From NCBI RefSeq assembly GCF_036010505.1, contig NZ_CP108569.1, forward strand, positions 3,168,501-3,232,500: a DNA stretch of 64,000 nucleotides, read 5' to 3'. Both the position numbers and the translations under genes were made by a program. Position 1 is the first letter of the stretch. Every line of letters starts with the position of its first letter. Shown in pieces: positions 1-8,926 of this stretch. The notes under the pieces are model-generated. The model made no database searches and was not told where the DNA came from. It was given only the letters and a program-made list of their open reading frames with translations. Source of the stretch: Streptomyces sp. NBC_01197 (GTDB lineage Bacteria > Actinomycetota > Actinomycetes > Streptomycetales > Streptomycetaceae).

Positions 1-1063
1 CTGCGTCCATGTAGATGCCGCCGTTCCACTCCTCGAAGTGGTTGCCGATGTACATGGGTGCGCGGTTCGTTTCGTACGCCCGCTGAAATCCGGCGAAATA
101 CGAGTCGGCCGCCTGCCTACGCCAGTAGGGATAGTGCGACGTCATGCCTTTTGTCGAATTCTTGGACTGGTTGGCCAGCATGTTGTAGTCCATCGAGAGC
201 ACCTCGAAGTTGTGCCCAGGGAACGGGATCTGCTGCAGCGGGAGGTCCCAGAGTCCGCCGCGCTTGACCGGCCAGGTCTGCATACCGCCGGGCGAACTGG
301 CGTCATAGCGCCAGCCGAGCTTCTTCGCCGTGGGCAACAGATTGTCCTGGCCGAGCAGGCACGGGGTGCGGCTGCCGACGAGTTCCTTGCGGTAGTCGAA
401 AGGCAGCGGGGGCTCGTCGTGCCAGCCCGTGTTCGTCCGCCATTCGGTGACGAACGAGACGGCCTGGTCGATCTCGCTCTGCCACTGCTCGGGGGTCCAG
501 TTCCCGACCGAACCCGAAGTGGTGCCGCAGAAATGCCCGTTGAAGTGCGTCCCGATCTCGTGGCCGTCGAGCCAGGCCTGGCGGGTGTACTTCATGGTCG
601 CCTTGATGTGGTCATCATTGAGATAACCGATGGCGGATGCGCCGACCGGGTTGTTCGGCGGGCGGTAGAGAGATTTCTTCGACTCGGGCAGCAGGTACAG
701 CCCGGAGAGGAAGAACGTCATCCCGGCCTGGTGCTCTTTCGCGAGTTTCAGGAATCGCGGGAAAAGGCCGTTGCCGACCTCGCCTGCGCCGTCCCAGGAG
801 AAAATCACGAACTGCGGCGGGGTCTGCCCCGGCTCCAGGCGCACCGGCTTCTCCGGCTGGTTCGGCTGGAGACCGGTGTCGGCGGTGGACCCGTCTCCGA
901 TCAGCCGGAGCGGACCCTTCTGCGGGCCGGCGCCCGCACCCCGGCTGCCCTTTTCCGTGCTGCCGACTGTGGACTTTCCGCCGGCTCCGCAGCCTGCCAG
1001 GCCGGCCGCGGCCGCAGCCCCGGCCCCCAGTCCCAGCAGGCCCCTCCTGCTCATGTTGCGCAT
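1..1063 (-). CDS. Polysaccharide deacetylase-like secreted lipoprotein (partial, C-terminus off the left edge)
   Basis: The gene runs leftwards out of the window, so only about 354 residues are seen. The N-terminus has a twin-arginine stretch (MSRRGLLGLG), a run of Ala/Gly and a lipobox LAGC, so it should be an exported lipoprotein. The body starts with FVIFSWDGAGE and continues with EIGTHFNGHFCG, which look like the first and second metal-site motifs of the NodB/carbohydrate esterase 4 fold. The role would be deacetylation of a cell-wall or extracellular polysaccharide. Starts at 1075 or 1054 are also in frame; 1063 is chosen because it gives a typical short basic N-region. No strong ribosome site is visible. 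Enzyme activity is inferred, since the last third is missing. Confidence 0.75.
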   Translation of the reverse strand, partial: MRNMSRRGLLGLGAGAAAAAGLAGCGAGGKSTVGSTEKGSRGAGAGPQKGPLRLIGDGSTADTGLQPNQPEKPVRLEPGQTPPQFVIFSWDGAGEVGNGLFPRFLKLAKEHQAGMTFFLSGLYLLPESKKSLYRPPNNPVGASAIGYLNDDHIKATMKYTRQAWLDGHEIGTHFNGHFCGTTSGSVGNWTPEQWQSEIDQAVSFVTEWRTNTGWHDEPPLPFDYRKELVGSRTPCLLGQDNLLPTAKKLGWRYDASSPGGMQTWPVKRGGLWDLPLQQIPFPGHNFEVLSMDYNMLANQSKNSTKGMTSHYPYWRRQAADSYFAGFQRAYETNRAPMYIGNHFEEWNGGIYMDA

Positions 1064-1168
1064 CGCGTCACCCATCTGTTGCGTCGTCCGACGGCCCATA
1101 CAATCGGGCAACCGGTCAGATGATGGGATTAACGTGATGGTTCCGACTAACCGGTACTATTTTTCACC

Positions 1169-1867
1169 CTATGCGCCGAACGCTTTTGCTTTTCCTTTGG
1201 CGGGCTTTGCACCGGCCAGGAGATGGGACGGCACCAGGTCCCTCGCCGGTTCCGTGTAACCGACGGAGACGATCCGGTCACCCTGGTACGTGAAGGTCGT
1301 CAGCGAGGCGAGCGTGCACTGCCGCTTGCGCGGGTCGTGCCACAGGCGCCGCCGCTCGACGAAGCTCCGCACGGTCCAGATCGGCAACTGGTGGCTGATG
1401 CAGACCGCCTCGTGCCCGCGGGCGGCGTCCCGCGCGGAGTTCAGCGCGCCCATCATCCGGACGACCTGGTCCACGTACGGCTCGCCCCAGGACGGCCGGA
1501 ACGGGTTGGTGAGGTACTTCCAGTTCGCGGGCCTGCTCAGGGCGCCGTCCCCGACGCCGAACGTCTTGCCCTCGAAGATGTTCTCGGCCTCGATGAGCCG
1601 CGCGTCGGTGGCGAGTTCGAGGCCGTGCGAGGTGGCGACCGGGGCCGCGGTCTCCTGCGCACGCTCCAGCGGGGAGGCCACGACATGGGTGACGTCCCGG
1701 CCCGCGAGGTGCTCGGCGACCCGGTCGGCCATCTGCCGGCCCAGCTCGGAGAGGTGGTAGCCGGGGCGGCGCCCGTACAGCACACCGTCCGGGTTGTGCA
1801 CCTCACCGTGGCGCATCAGATGCACGACGGTGATCTCGTTGCTTCTGACACTGCTGCTGTCGTTCAT
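1169..1867 (-). CDS. Histidine phosphatase family protein (phosphoglycerate mutase-like)
   Basis: 232 aa. The phosphohistidine motif [12 protein letters not shown] is near residues 17-28, a second catalytic region SPLERAQET is near 65-73, and ICISHQLP-like sequence (AVCISHQLP) carries the late catalytic His near residue 157. This is the complete histidine-phosphatase fold. The substrate is unknown. Its ATG overlaps the stop of hemL in an ATGA, so it is translationally coupled to hemL. The C-terminal tail is Lys/Ala rich. Confidence 0.85.
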   Translation of the reverse strand: MNDSSSVRSNEITVVHLMRHGEVHNPDGVLYGRRPGYHLSELGRQMADRVAEHLAGRDVTHVVASPLERAQETAAPVATSHGLELATDARLIEAENIFEGKTFGVGDGALSRPANWKYLTNPFRPSWGEPYVDQVVRMMGALNSARDAARGHEAVCISHQLPIWTVRSFVERRRLWHDPRKRQCTLASLTTFTYQGDRIVSVGYTEPARDLVPSHLLAGAKPAKGKAKAFGA

Positions 1868-3186
1868 GCGGACACCTCGGCGGCGGCTCGGGCGGCGGCG
1901 GGCAGCGCGGCGGCGATGCGCTCGACCGCCCGCTCGTCGTGCGTGGTCGAAACGAACCAGGACTCGAAGGCCGACGGCGGGAGGTAGACACCCTGTTCCA
2001 GCATCGAGTGGAAGAACGGGGTGAAGCGGAAGGCTTCCTGGGCCTTGGCGTCCTCGTAGTCGCGGACGGGGCTGTCGCTGAAGAAGACAGAGAACATGTT
2101 GCTCGCCGTCTGGACCGTGTGCGCGACACCCTCCTTGCTGAGCGCCGCGGTGACCAGGCCCTGGATCTCCCGGGAGACCGCGTCGACCTTCTCGTACGCG
2201 GCGTCGTCGAGCAGCCGCAGCTGGGCGAGCCCGGCGGCGGTGGCGACCGGGTTCCCGGAGAGCGTGCCCGCCTGGTAGACGGGGCCGACGGGCGCCAGAT
2301 ACGCCATGACGTCCGCGCGTCCGCCGAACGCGGCGGCCGGGAAGCCGCCGCCCATGACCTTGCCGAAGGTCATCAGGTCGGGGCGGACCCCGTCGACGCC
2401 GTACCAGCCGGCCTTCGAGGTACGGAAACCGGTCATCACCTCGTCGGAGATGTACAGCGCGCCGTCGGCGGAGCAGAGCTCCTTGAGCCCGGCGTTGAAC
2501 CCGTCGACGGGCGGCACCACTCCCATGTTCCCCGCGGACGCCTCGGTGATCACACAGGCGATCTCACCGGGGTGGGCGGCGAAGGCCTGGCGTACGGCTT
2601 CGAGGTCGTTGTACGGCAGGACGATGGTGTCGCCGGTCTGCGCGCCGGTCACCCCCGGCGTGTCGGGAAGCCCGAAGGTCGCCACACCCGATCCGGCGGC
2701 GGCCAGCAGCGCGTCCACATGTCCGTGGTAACAGCCGGCGAACTTCACCACCTTGGCCCGGCCGGTGAAACCGCGGGCGAGCCGGATGGCCGACATGGTC
2801 GCCTCGGTGCCCGATGACACCAGGCGCACCTGCTCGACGGGCTCGATACGGGCGACGATCTCCTCGGCGAGTGCGACCTCGCCCTCCCCCGGCGTACCGA
2901 AGGAGGTGCCGCGCGCGACGGCGGCCTGCACGGCGGCGACGACCTCGGGGTGCGAGTGCCCGAGGATCATCGGACCCCACGAGCACACGAGGTCGACGTA
3001 CTCACGGCCGTCGGCGTCGGTCAGATAGGGACCGGTACCGGACACCATGAACCGGGGCGTACCGCCCACGGCACGGAAGGCGCGTACCGGAGAGTTCACC
3101 CCGCCGGGGGTCACAAGGGACGCACGGTCGAAGAGCGTCTGCGAAACTGGGGCATCGTATTCGTACGGATAGCTCACACAAGCCAT
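1864..3186 (-). CDS. hemL: Glutamate-1-semialdehyde 2,1-aminomutase
   Basis: A PLP enzyme that converts glutamate-1-semialdehyde to 5-aminolevulinate, the last step of the C5 route that starts with hemA (also in this window). The protein is about 440 aa, normal for the family. It opens with [20 protein letters not shown], and the PLP-lysine region reads [13 protein letters not shown], with DEVMTGFR upstream of it. The frame stays open upstream to 3405, but family homology begins at about 3177. ATG 3186 and GTG 3177 are both possible, and neither has a clear Shine-Dalgarno. It is followed by the coupled histidine phosphatase. Confidence 0.95.
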   Translation of the reverse strand: MACVSYPYEYDAPVSQTLFDRASLVTPGGVNSPVRAFRAVGGTPRFMVSGTGPYLTDADGREYVDLVCSWGPMILGHSHPEVVAAVQAAVARGTSFGTPGEGEVALAEEIVARIEPVEQVRLVSSGTEATMSAIRLARGFTGRAKVVKFAGCYHGHVDALLAAAGSGVATFGLPDTPGVTGAQTGDTIVLPYNDLEAVRQAFAAHPGEIACVITEASAGNMGVVPPVDGFNAGLKELCSADGALYISDEVMTGFRTSKAGWYGVDGVRPDLMTFGKVMGGGFPAAAFGGRADVMAYLAPVGPVYQAGTLSGNPVATAAGLAQLRLLDDAAYEKVDAVSREIQGLVTAALSKEGVAHTVQTASNMFSVFFSDSPVRDYEDAKAQEAFRFTPFFHSMLEQGVYLPPSAFESWFVSTTHDERAVERIAAALPAAARAAAEVSA

Positions 3187-3434
3187 GGTGTCAGAGGCGC
3201 AGACGGTATTGCGGACAGGTGTTTCACCGCACATCCGTGGGGGAGGTCTCTGACACGATGATCGGGTTGCGCGGCGGGGGCCGCGAGTGGTCGGGTGGAG
3301 ATATGCATCGCGGTGGCGGACTGGGTGAGGGGACCGATGACCTCGGTCCCGAGCCTGCCCGAAGGGGAAAGCACCGACGAGAGGCAGAGGCGCGGGCGAA
3401 GGCACGGAGTACGGGAAGCAGGAGTGGTGGGCTT

Positions 3435-3872
3435 GTGGGCGTGACCTACAAGTACTTCGGCGCGCCCGACGGGGCGACGGCGGCCCGGGTACCGGTCACC
3501 ATGCGCCCCGAGCAGCTGGGCGGCGACGAGCTCGGCATGGGCGGCATGTTCACGAAGATAAAGCCGGAGACGATGGCCGCCATGGTCCTCACCGGCATCC
3601 AGGGCATACCCCTGGGCAAAGTGCCCCCACTGGAACTGGTCGTGCTGCACCCCGACTACGCGGTCGTGAAGCTCCCGATGACGGTCGTGGACCCGCTGCG
3701 CGGGGTGGGCGAGGAATCGGTGGGAGCCGCGGCCTTCATCTGGTCGACGGTCCCGGACCGCGGCGGCCCCCGGGACGCGTTCAACGCGTACCAACTGCTG
3801 CACGAATGGCAGGACTTCAGCCACCGGCTGCATGACGCGGGGCATCAGGCTTACTGCCTGGTGTGGCCGTGA
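3435..3872 (+). CDS. Conserved hypothetical protein, divergent from hemL
   Basis: 145 aa from GTG 3435, which has AGGAG ten bases upstream. The frame is open to 3219, but that part has poor coding character. It is a soluble alpha/beta-looking protein with no signal peptide or membrane span, and no motif I recognise. Near the middle it has a hydrophobic beta-rich stretch ([18 protein letters not shown]). It lies divergent to hemL with about 250 bp between them, which should hold both promoters. Function unknown. Confidence 0.65.
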   Translation: MGVTYKYFGAPDGATAARVPVTMRPEQLGGDELGMGGMFTKIKPETMAAMVLTGIQGIPLGKVPPLELVVLHPDYAVVKLPMTVVDPLRGVGEESVGAAAFIWSTVPDRGGPRDAFNAYQLLHEWQDFSHRLHDAGHQAYCLVWP

Positions 3873-3936
3873 GCGGGGCCGGTACCGTACCCGGTCGCCG
3901 GTGTGCCGTGCCGGACGGACATACCGGGCGGAGGCG

Positions 3937-4500
3937 TCAGGTGGAGCGGTGCACGGGTGGATCGGACCAGCCGAGCGGATAGAGCACGGCCTCCTTGCCC
4001 TGGACGGCGGGCTCCCCGCCCGCGTCGCTGAAGGCCGTCAGCGCCTTCACCAGGGCCGACCTCTCTTCGGGGGCGAGCTTCTCCACCACCGTGGCGATCT
4101 CCCGCCGGCGGCGGGCGGTGACCTCCTCGACCAGCCGGCGCCCCTCGGCGGTGAGGCGCAGCAGTGTGGCCCGCCGGTCGTCCGGGTCGGACTGCCGGTC
4201 GGCGAGGCCGGCCGAGATGAGGCGGTCGAGCATGCGCATCGCCGTCGACGGATTCACATCGAGCAGTTCGGCGAGCACCACGAGTTTCGCCGTGTCGTAC
4301 GTCGACAGCACGACGAGCAGCCGGAACTGAGGCAGCGTGACCCGGTCCTCCACCTCGGCCAGCGACCTGGCCGACACGGCCACCAGCAGACGGGACGCCG
4401 TCAGCACCGCGTGGGTCACCGCGTCGACGTCGTCGGCGCCCGGGGCGGTTGCGCTACCGGGGCGGGCGGTGGGTACCAGGGGCCGTGCCCGGGTCGGCAT
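3937..4500 (-). CDS. MarR family transcriptional regulator
   Basis: 187 aa with a MarR winged-helix core at about residues 50-135: LPQFRLLVVL, then the recognition helix NPSTAMRMLDRL and the wing region SDPDDRRATLLRLTAEG. It lies just downstream of the ClC channel gene on the same strand. Two TTTGC-N5-GCAAA inverted repeats sit directly upstream of that channel gene. It is therefore a good candidate to repress the clc-marR unit through those sites (inference). Confidence 0.88.
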   Translation of the reverse strand: MPTRARPLVPTARPGSATAPGADDVDAVTHAVLTASRLLVAVSARSLAEVEDRVTLPQFRLLVVLSTYDTAKLVVLAELLDVNPSTAMRMLDRLISAGLADRQSDPDDRRATLLRLTAEGRRLVEEVTARRRREIATVVEKLAPEERSALVKALTAFSDAGGEPAVQGKEAVLYPLGWSDPPVHRST

Positions 4501-4607
4501 CGGTACCAGGGCCGGTGGGGTGCGGTCGCGCGCTCATGCTTCTTTGTACCGCGCCGAGCGCCGGGTTTCCGCCGCCGGTGCCCGCCCCGGTTTCAGGACC
4601 AGCAGGG

Positions 4608-6362
4608 CTACGCTGCCGCGGCCACCGGGTGCAGCGCCCGCAGTGCGCTCTGGTGGGTGATCCAGCCGACCGGGGCGTCCCGGTCGGCGTCGAGTACGGG
4701 CAGTCCGGTGCCCGGTGCCGAGACCAACGCGTGCAGCGCCGCCGACAGCGGCATGTCCGAGCGGAGCCGCGGCGGCAGTTCGGCCAGGTCCCCGGCCGTG
4801 GCCGGTGCTCCGGCCTCACCGTCCGGGGTCTCGGCCAGGGCCTCCGCCACGGCTCGGGCGGTGACCGTCCCGACGTACCGGTCGTCCGCGTCGATCACCG
4901 GCAGGCTGCCGTGCTCGGAGTGGGCGAGCAGCAGCGCGGCTGCCGACAGCGTGGTCGCGGCGGGCAGCGGATACGGGAGGTCCTCCATGACCTCGTCGAC
5001 CCGCTGAGTGCCCAGTGGGGCGCCGGGGGCCGCGGCGTCGAGGTCGATGCCACGGCGCCGGAGTTTCAGGGTGTAGACGGTGTCGCGGCCGATCAGTTTG
5101 CTGACCAGGGTGGCGGTGACGACAGCCAGCATCAGCGGCAGGATGATCGAGTACTCACCCGTCAGCTCGAAGAGGATCACCACCGCGGTGATCGGCGCCC
5201 GCGCCGATCCGGCGAAGACCGCTCCCATCCCGACCAGCGCGTACGCCCCGACCGCCCCCGCCGTGCCGGGCAGCAGCTGCTGCATCCCGATCCCGTACGC
5301 GGAACCGAGCATCGCGCCGATGAACAGACTTGGTGCGAACACCCCGCCGGAGCCGCCGATCCCGATGGTCAGGCTGGTGGCGAGGATCTTGCCGATCAGG
5401 AGCAGCAGCAGGAACCCGGCGGCGTACCGGCCCTCGGCCGCGTTCTCCAGAACCGGGTACCCGACCCCGTACATCTCCGGAAGCGCCAGCAGGACAACGC
5501 CCAGCAGGAGTCCGCCGGCCGCGGGCCGCAGCCACTCGGGGCCGCGCCACGCCCAGTCGCAGGCGTCCTCGATCCAGTAGAGGGTGCGGGTGAAGCCGAT
5601 CCCCGCACAGCCGGCCGCGATACCGAGCAGGGCGAACAGGCCGTACTGGGCGACGTGTTCGACATGGAACGACGGGAGGTTCAGAAACGCGGCGTTCCCG
5701 AACGCGGCACGGCCGATGACGCTCGCGGCCACACTGGAGAGGACGACGGCGCCGAAGGACTCGATGGCGAAGTCCCGCAGGATGAGCTCCATCGCGAAGA
5801 ACACCCCGGCCAGCGGGGCGTTGAAGGTCGCGGCGATACCGCCGGCCGCACCGCAGGCCACCAGCAGCCGCATCCGCCCCTCGGTGACCTTGGCCAGCCG
5901 GCCCAGCGTGGAGCCGAGTGCCGAGCCGATCTGCACGATCGGCCCCTCACGGCCCACCGATCCGCCTGACCCGATGGTCAGCGCCGAGGCCAGCGACTTG
6001 ACGACCGCCACACTCGCGTTGATACGGCCACCGCGCTGGGCGACCGCGAGCATCACCTCGGGCACCCCGTGGCCGCGGGCCTCCTTGGCGAACCGGTCCA
6101 CCAGCGGCCCGTACAGCAGCCCGCCGACGACCGGCGCGAGCAGCACGAAGAACGGGCCGAGCCAGGACACGTGCGGGTTCGCGGCATGTCCGGCGCCCGA
6201 GTAGTCCACGTGCCCGGAGAAGAGCTGCGTGAAGGTCTTGATCAGCCAGCGGAAGACTATGGACCCGAGTCCCGCGCCGATGCCGGTCAGCGCGGCGAGC
6301 ACGGCGAGCTTCCCGTGCTCCTCGCGCACCCTTACCGCCCCTGCGACTCCTCTGCTCAACAT
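4608..6362 (-). CDS. ClC-family chloride/anion channel or antiporter with two CBS domains
   Basis: 584 aa integral membrane protein. Family signatures are GSGGSVGREGPIVQIGS around residues 130-146 and GIGGSGGVFAPSLFIGA around residue 330, corresponding to the anion-selectivity loops. Hydrophobic helices fill residues 15-420. A C-terminal pair of CBS modules follows (about 450-584). A GREGP Glu is present. ATG 6362 is preferred over 6416, because 6416 falls on the stop codon of merR and would put the operator palindromes inside the gene. It is transcribed with the downstream marR. Confidence 0.88.
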   Translation of the reverse strand: MLSRGVAGAVRVREEHGKLAVLAALTGIGAGLGSIVFRWLIKTFTQLFSGHVDYSGAGHAANPHVSWLGPFFVLLAPVVGGLLYGPLVDRFAKEARGHGVPEVMLAVAQRGGRINASVAVVKSLASALTIGSGGSVGREGPIVQIGSALGSTLGRLAKVTEGRMRLLVACGAAGGIAATFNAPLAGVFFAMELILRDFAIESFGAVVLSSVAASVIGRAAFGNAAFLNLPSFHVEHVAQYGLFALLGIAAGCAGIGFTRTLYWIEDACDWAWRGPEWLRPAAGGLLLGVVLLALPEMYGVGYPVLENAAEGRYAAGFLLLLLIGKILATSLTIGIGGSGGVFAPSLFIGAMLGSAYGIGMQQLLPGTAGAVGAYALVGMGAVFAGSARAPITAVVILFELTGEYSIILPLMLAVVTATLVSKLIGRDTVYTLKLRRRGIDLDAAAPGAPLGTQRVDEVMEDLPYPLPAATTLSAAALLLAHSEHGSLPVIDADDRYVGTVTARAVAEALAETPDGEAGAPATAGDLAELPPRLRSDMPLSAALHALVSAPGTGLPVLDADRDAPVGWITHQSALRALHPVAAAA

Positions 6363-6363
6363 G

Positions 6364-6424
6364 TTTGCATTATGCAAAAATATATGGAGCGAAGCTACAC
6401 ATGTGACTCTTTGCACTAGGCAAA
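6364..6424. promoter_or_regulatory. Two TTTGC-N5-GCAAA operators upstream of clc
   Basis: TTTGCATTATGCAAA (6364-6378) is a 15-nt palindrome touching the clc start codon. TTTGCACTAGGCAAA (6410-6424) repeats the outer TTTGC...GCAAA 46 bp away and covers the end of merR. This spacing and half-site are typical of MarR-family operators. The likely ligand is the MarR encoded downstream of clc (inference). Confidence 0.6.
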
Positions 6425-6862
6425 TGAAGTCGGGACGGGAGGGACCTCCTGGTCAGCCCCCGCTGAGGCCGGAACGGCCAGGCGGGCACGGAGAGTGGCA
6501 GCGAACTCCTCGGCCCTGGCCAGCTGGATCCGCAGGTCGTCGACCCGCCCGGCGGCGGCCTCCTCGTATCCCCGGATCCTCTCCAGGAGTGCCGCGCGGT
6601 CGGCCGCGCCGAGCGGGGCCGGGTCGTCCAGACGGTCGGTGGCCTCCAGGAGCCCGCGCATCTCGTCCAGCGTGAAACCGAGCGGCTTCATCCGGCGGAT
6701 GACCATCAGCCGCGCCACATCCGCCTCCGTATAGAGGCGGAACCCGCCCTGGGAGCGGGCCGACGGCCTGACCAGTCCGGTTTCCTCGTAATGCCGGATG
6801 GTGCGCAGCGACAGTTCGGTACGTGAGGCGACTTCGCCGATCTGCATGTGCTCGCTGCTCAC
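6416..6862 (-). CDS. MerR family transcriptional regulator
   Basis: 148 aa. A MerR helix-turn-helix is at residues 6-40 (MQIGEVASRTELSLRTIRHY) with the second helix region RPSARSQGGFRLY. This is followed by the usual dimerising coiled coil (residues 80-125). GTG 6862 has GAGAGG about 8 nt upstream. It is divergent from a SulP transporter across a perfect 24-bp palindrome, the classic MerR/target arrangement, so it probably controls the transporter and itself. No Cys-pair metal site is visible in the C-terminus. Confidence 0.88.
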   Translation of the reverse strand: MSSEHMQIGEVASRTELSLRTIRHYEETGLVRPSARSQGGFRLYTEADVARLMVIRRMKPLGFTLDEMRGLLEATDRLDDPAPLGAADRAALLERIRGYEEAAAGRVDDLRIQLARAEEFAATLRARLAVPASAGADQEVPPVPTSFA

Positions 6863-6906
6863 CTGTATGCCTCTCGCGCTTCCCGGCCGGTGCGGCCGCC
6901 ACCGGT

Positions 6907-6930
6907 CTCTACCCTAACGTTAGGGTAGAG
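6907..6930. promoter_or_regulatory. Perfect 24-bp palindrome, MerR operator
   Basis: Two 12-nt arms (CTCTACCCTAAC and its complement) meet with no spacer. The site lies between divergent merR and sulP. MerR regulators bind dyads of this type placed between the -35 and -10 of the target promoter. Confidence 0.8.
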
Positions 6931-6954
6931 TTTGCTGTCGCCCGCGCGAGACCC

Positions 6955-8586
6955 GTGTGTCCCCATGGCGCCGGGGTGCCGCCCGGCATCTCGTATCTCC
7001 CGCATCTCCCGATCCCAGGCCGCCGCACGCTCCTCGGTCCGGATGGTGCCCGAGCACGACAGGTTCCTTCCCCCTTGCGCTCATCAGTTCTGCCCGGCTC
7101 CGTCCGAGGACCGCGTCCGGCCCCCGGTGCCCGGCCTCCCTGGCTGAATCCGCGGGTCTTCCGTACGGAGGTGCTGGCCGGCCTCGTGGTTGGGCTGGCG
7201 CTGATCCCCGAGGCGATCTCCTTCTCCGTCATCGCCGGTGTCGATCCCAAGGTGGGCCTCTTCGCCGCGTGCACGATGGCCATGGTGATCGCCTTCGTCG
7301 GCGGCCGCCCCGCGATGATCTCCGCATCGACCGGTTCGGTGGCCCTTGTCGTCGCCCCGGTCGCCCGGGAGCACGGACTCCCGTACCTCCTGGCGACGGT
7401 GATCCTGGCGGGTGCGTTCCAGATCGCCCTGGGCGCTCTGGGCGTGGCGAAGCTGATGCGGTTCGTGCCGCGCTCGGTGATGGTCGGCTTCGTCAATGCG
7501 CTGGGCATCCTGCTGTTCACCGCCCAGATACCGAACCTGACCGGTGTGCCCTGGCCGGTCTATCCGCTGACCTGCGCGGGCCTGCTCCTGATGGTGTTCT
7601 TCCCGAAGCTGACGAAGGTGGTCCCGGCGCCGCTGGTCTCCATCGTGATCCTCACGGTCATCACGGTTGCCGCCGGCATCGCGGTCCCCACCGTGGGCGA
7701 CAAGGGCAGGCTGCCCTCGTCGCTGCCGGTTCCGGGCCTGCCGGACGTGCCGTTCGACCTCCACACCCTGACCGTCATCGCTCCGTACGCCCTGGCGATG
7801 GCCCTGGTCGGGCTGATGGAGTCCTTGATGACGGCGAAGCTGGTGGACGAGATCACCGACACGCGCTCCGGCAAGACCCGGGAATCCATCGGGCAGGGCA
7901 TCGCGAACATCGTCACCGGCTTCTTCGGCGGTATGGGCGGTTGCGCGATGATCGGCCAGACGATGATCAACGTCAAGAACGGGGCCCGGACCCGGCTGTC
8001 CACCTTCCTGGCCGGGTTCTTCCTGCTCATCCTGTGCATCGTGCTCGGTCCGGTCGTCTCCAGGATCCCCATGGCGGCGCTGGTCGCCGTCATGGTCCTC
8101 GTCTCGGTCGGCACCTTCGACTGGCACTCCATCAGGCCCGCCACGCTCAAGCGGATGCCCGCCGGCGAGACCGTGGTCATGGTGATCACCGTGATCATCA
8201 CCGTCGCGACCAGCAACCTGTCCATCGGAGTGGTCGTCGGAACCGTCACCGCCATGGTGATCTTCGCCCGCCGCGTCGCCCGCCTCGCCGGGGTCAGCTC
8301 CGTCCTGGACCCGGACGGCGGCCGGATCACCTACACGGTGACCGGCGCGCTCTTCTTCGCCTCGTCGAACGACCTGGTAACCCGGTTCGACTACGCGACC
8401 GACCCGGACAGGGTCGTCATCGACCTGACGGCGTCCCATGTCTGGGACGCCTCGTCCGTGGCCGCACTCGACGCCATCACCACGAAATACGAGCAGCGGG
8501 GCAAGGCCGTCGAGATCGTCGGGCTCAACCGCCCCAGCGCCGAGATCCACGGGAAACTCACCGGCGAACTCACCGGCGGTCACTGA
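6955..8586 (+). CDS. SulP/SLC26 family inorganic anion transporter
   Basis: The membrane domain begins around RTEVLAGLVVGLALIPEA, the conserved first-helix signature of SulP proteins, and continues with about 10-12 hydrophobic segments. A STAS domain forms the last 100 residues (ending DASSVAALDAITTKYEQRGK). Likely substrates are sulfate, bicarbonate or similar anions. The start is uncertain: GTG 6955, GTG 6976 and TTG 7075 are in frame and none has a strong ribosome site. The family's usual N-terminal length favours 7075. Control by the divergent MerR is inferred from the 24-bp dyad. Confidence 0.87.
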   Translation: MCPHGAGVPPGISYLPHLPIPGRRTLLGPDGARARQVPSPLRSSVLPGSVRGPRPAPGARPPWLNPRVFRTEVLAGLVVGLALIPEAISFSVIAGVDPKVGLFAACTMAMVIAFVGGRPAMISASTGSVALVVAPVAREHGLPYLLATVILAGAFQIALGALGVAKLMRFVPRSVMVGFVNALGILLFTAQIPNLTGVPWPVYPLTCAGLLLMVFFPKLTKVVPAPLVSIVILTVITVAAGIAVPTVGDKGRLPSSLPVPGLPDVPFDLHTLTVIAPYALAMALVGLMESLMTAKLVDEITDTRSGKTRESIGQGIANIVTGFFGGMGGCAMIGQTMINVKNGARTRLSTFLAGFFLLILCIVLGPVVSRIPMAALVAVMVLVSVGTFDWHSIRPATLKRMPAGETVVMVITVIITVATSNLSIGVVVGTVTAMVIFARRVARLAGVSSVLDPDGGRITYTVTGALFFASSNDLVTRFDYATDPDRVVIDLTASHVWDASSVAALDAITTKYEQRGKAVEIVGLNRPSAEIHGKLTGELTGGH

Positions 8587-8926
8587 GCACAGCACCGGGT
8601 GGCACGGCACCGGGAGGTCAGCCCGGCGGGGGCTCCTCCCGCGCCGGGCCCCCGGTACCCGGCGCCCGGCACTGCGCCGTGCGGCTGACGTACGGCCCCC
8701 GGTCGACCGCGTACACCGGGCCCGTACGGAATCCGGCCCGAGGATCGGCGGATGGCCAGGCATCTTCGGACGACGGATCCGGCAACCGATCCGGCAGTAG
8801 CAGGTTCAGCGGCGAGCGGGCCGGTGGTGACAGCCTCAGCGGCAGCCAGTACGGCGGCGGCAAGTTCAGCAGGAACCGATCCGGCTCCGGCTCCGACTCC
8901 GGCGACCGTGCGGGCAGGTGGGCGCC
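8587..8926. other. Intergenic stretch, no supported gene
   Basis: About 340 bp after sulP. Several frames are open because of G+C bias, but none shows a recognisable protein. The right part contains short repeats of a CCGATCCGGC/CTCCGGCTCCG type. It should hold the promoter of the oxidoreductase operon. Confidence 0.4.

Noticed and set aside
38..1123. 361-aa plus-strand frame opposite the deacetylase gene
   Set aside because: The minus strand has signal peptide, lipobox and NodB-like motifs; the plus frame is a GC-bias shadow without a domain.
7084..8763. 559-aa minus-strand frame opposite SulP
   Set aside because: Asp/His/Arg-rich nonsense composition typical of an antisense shadow.
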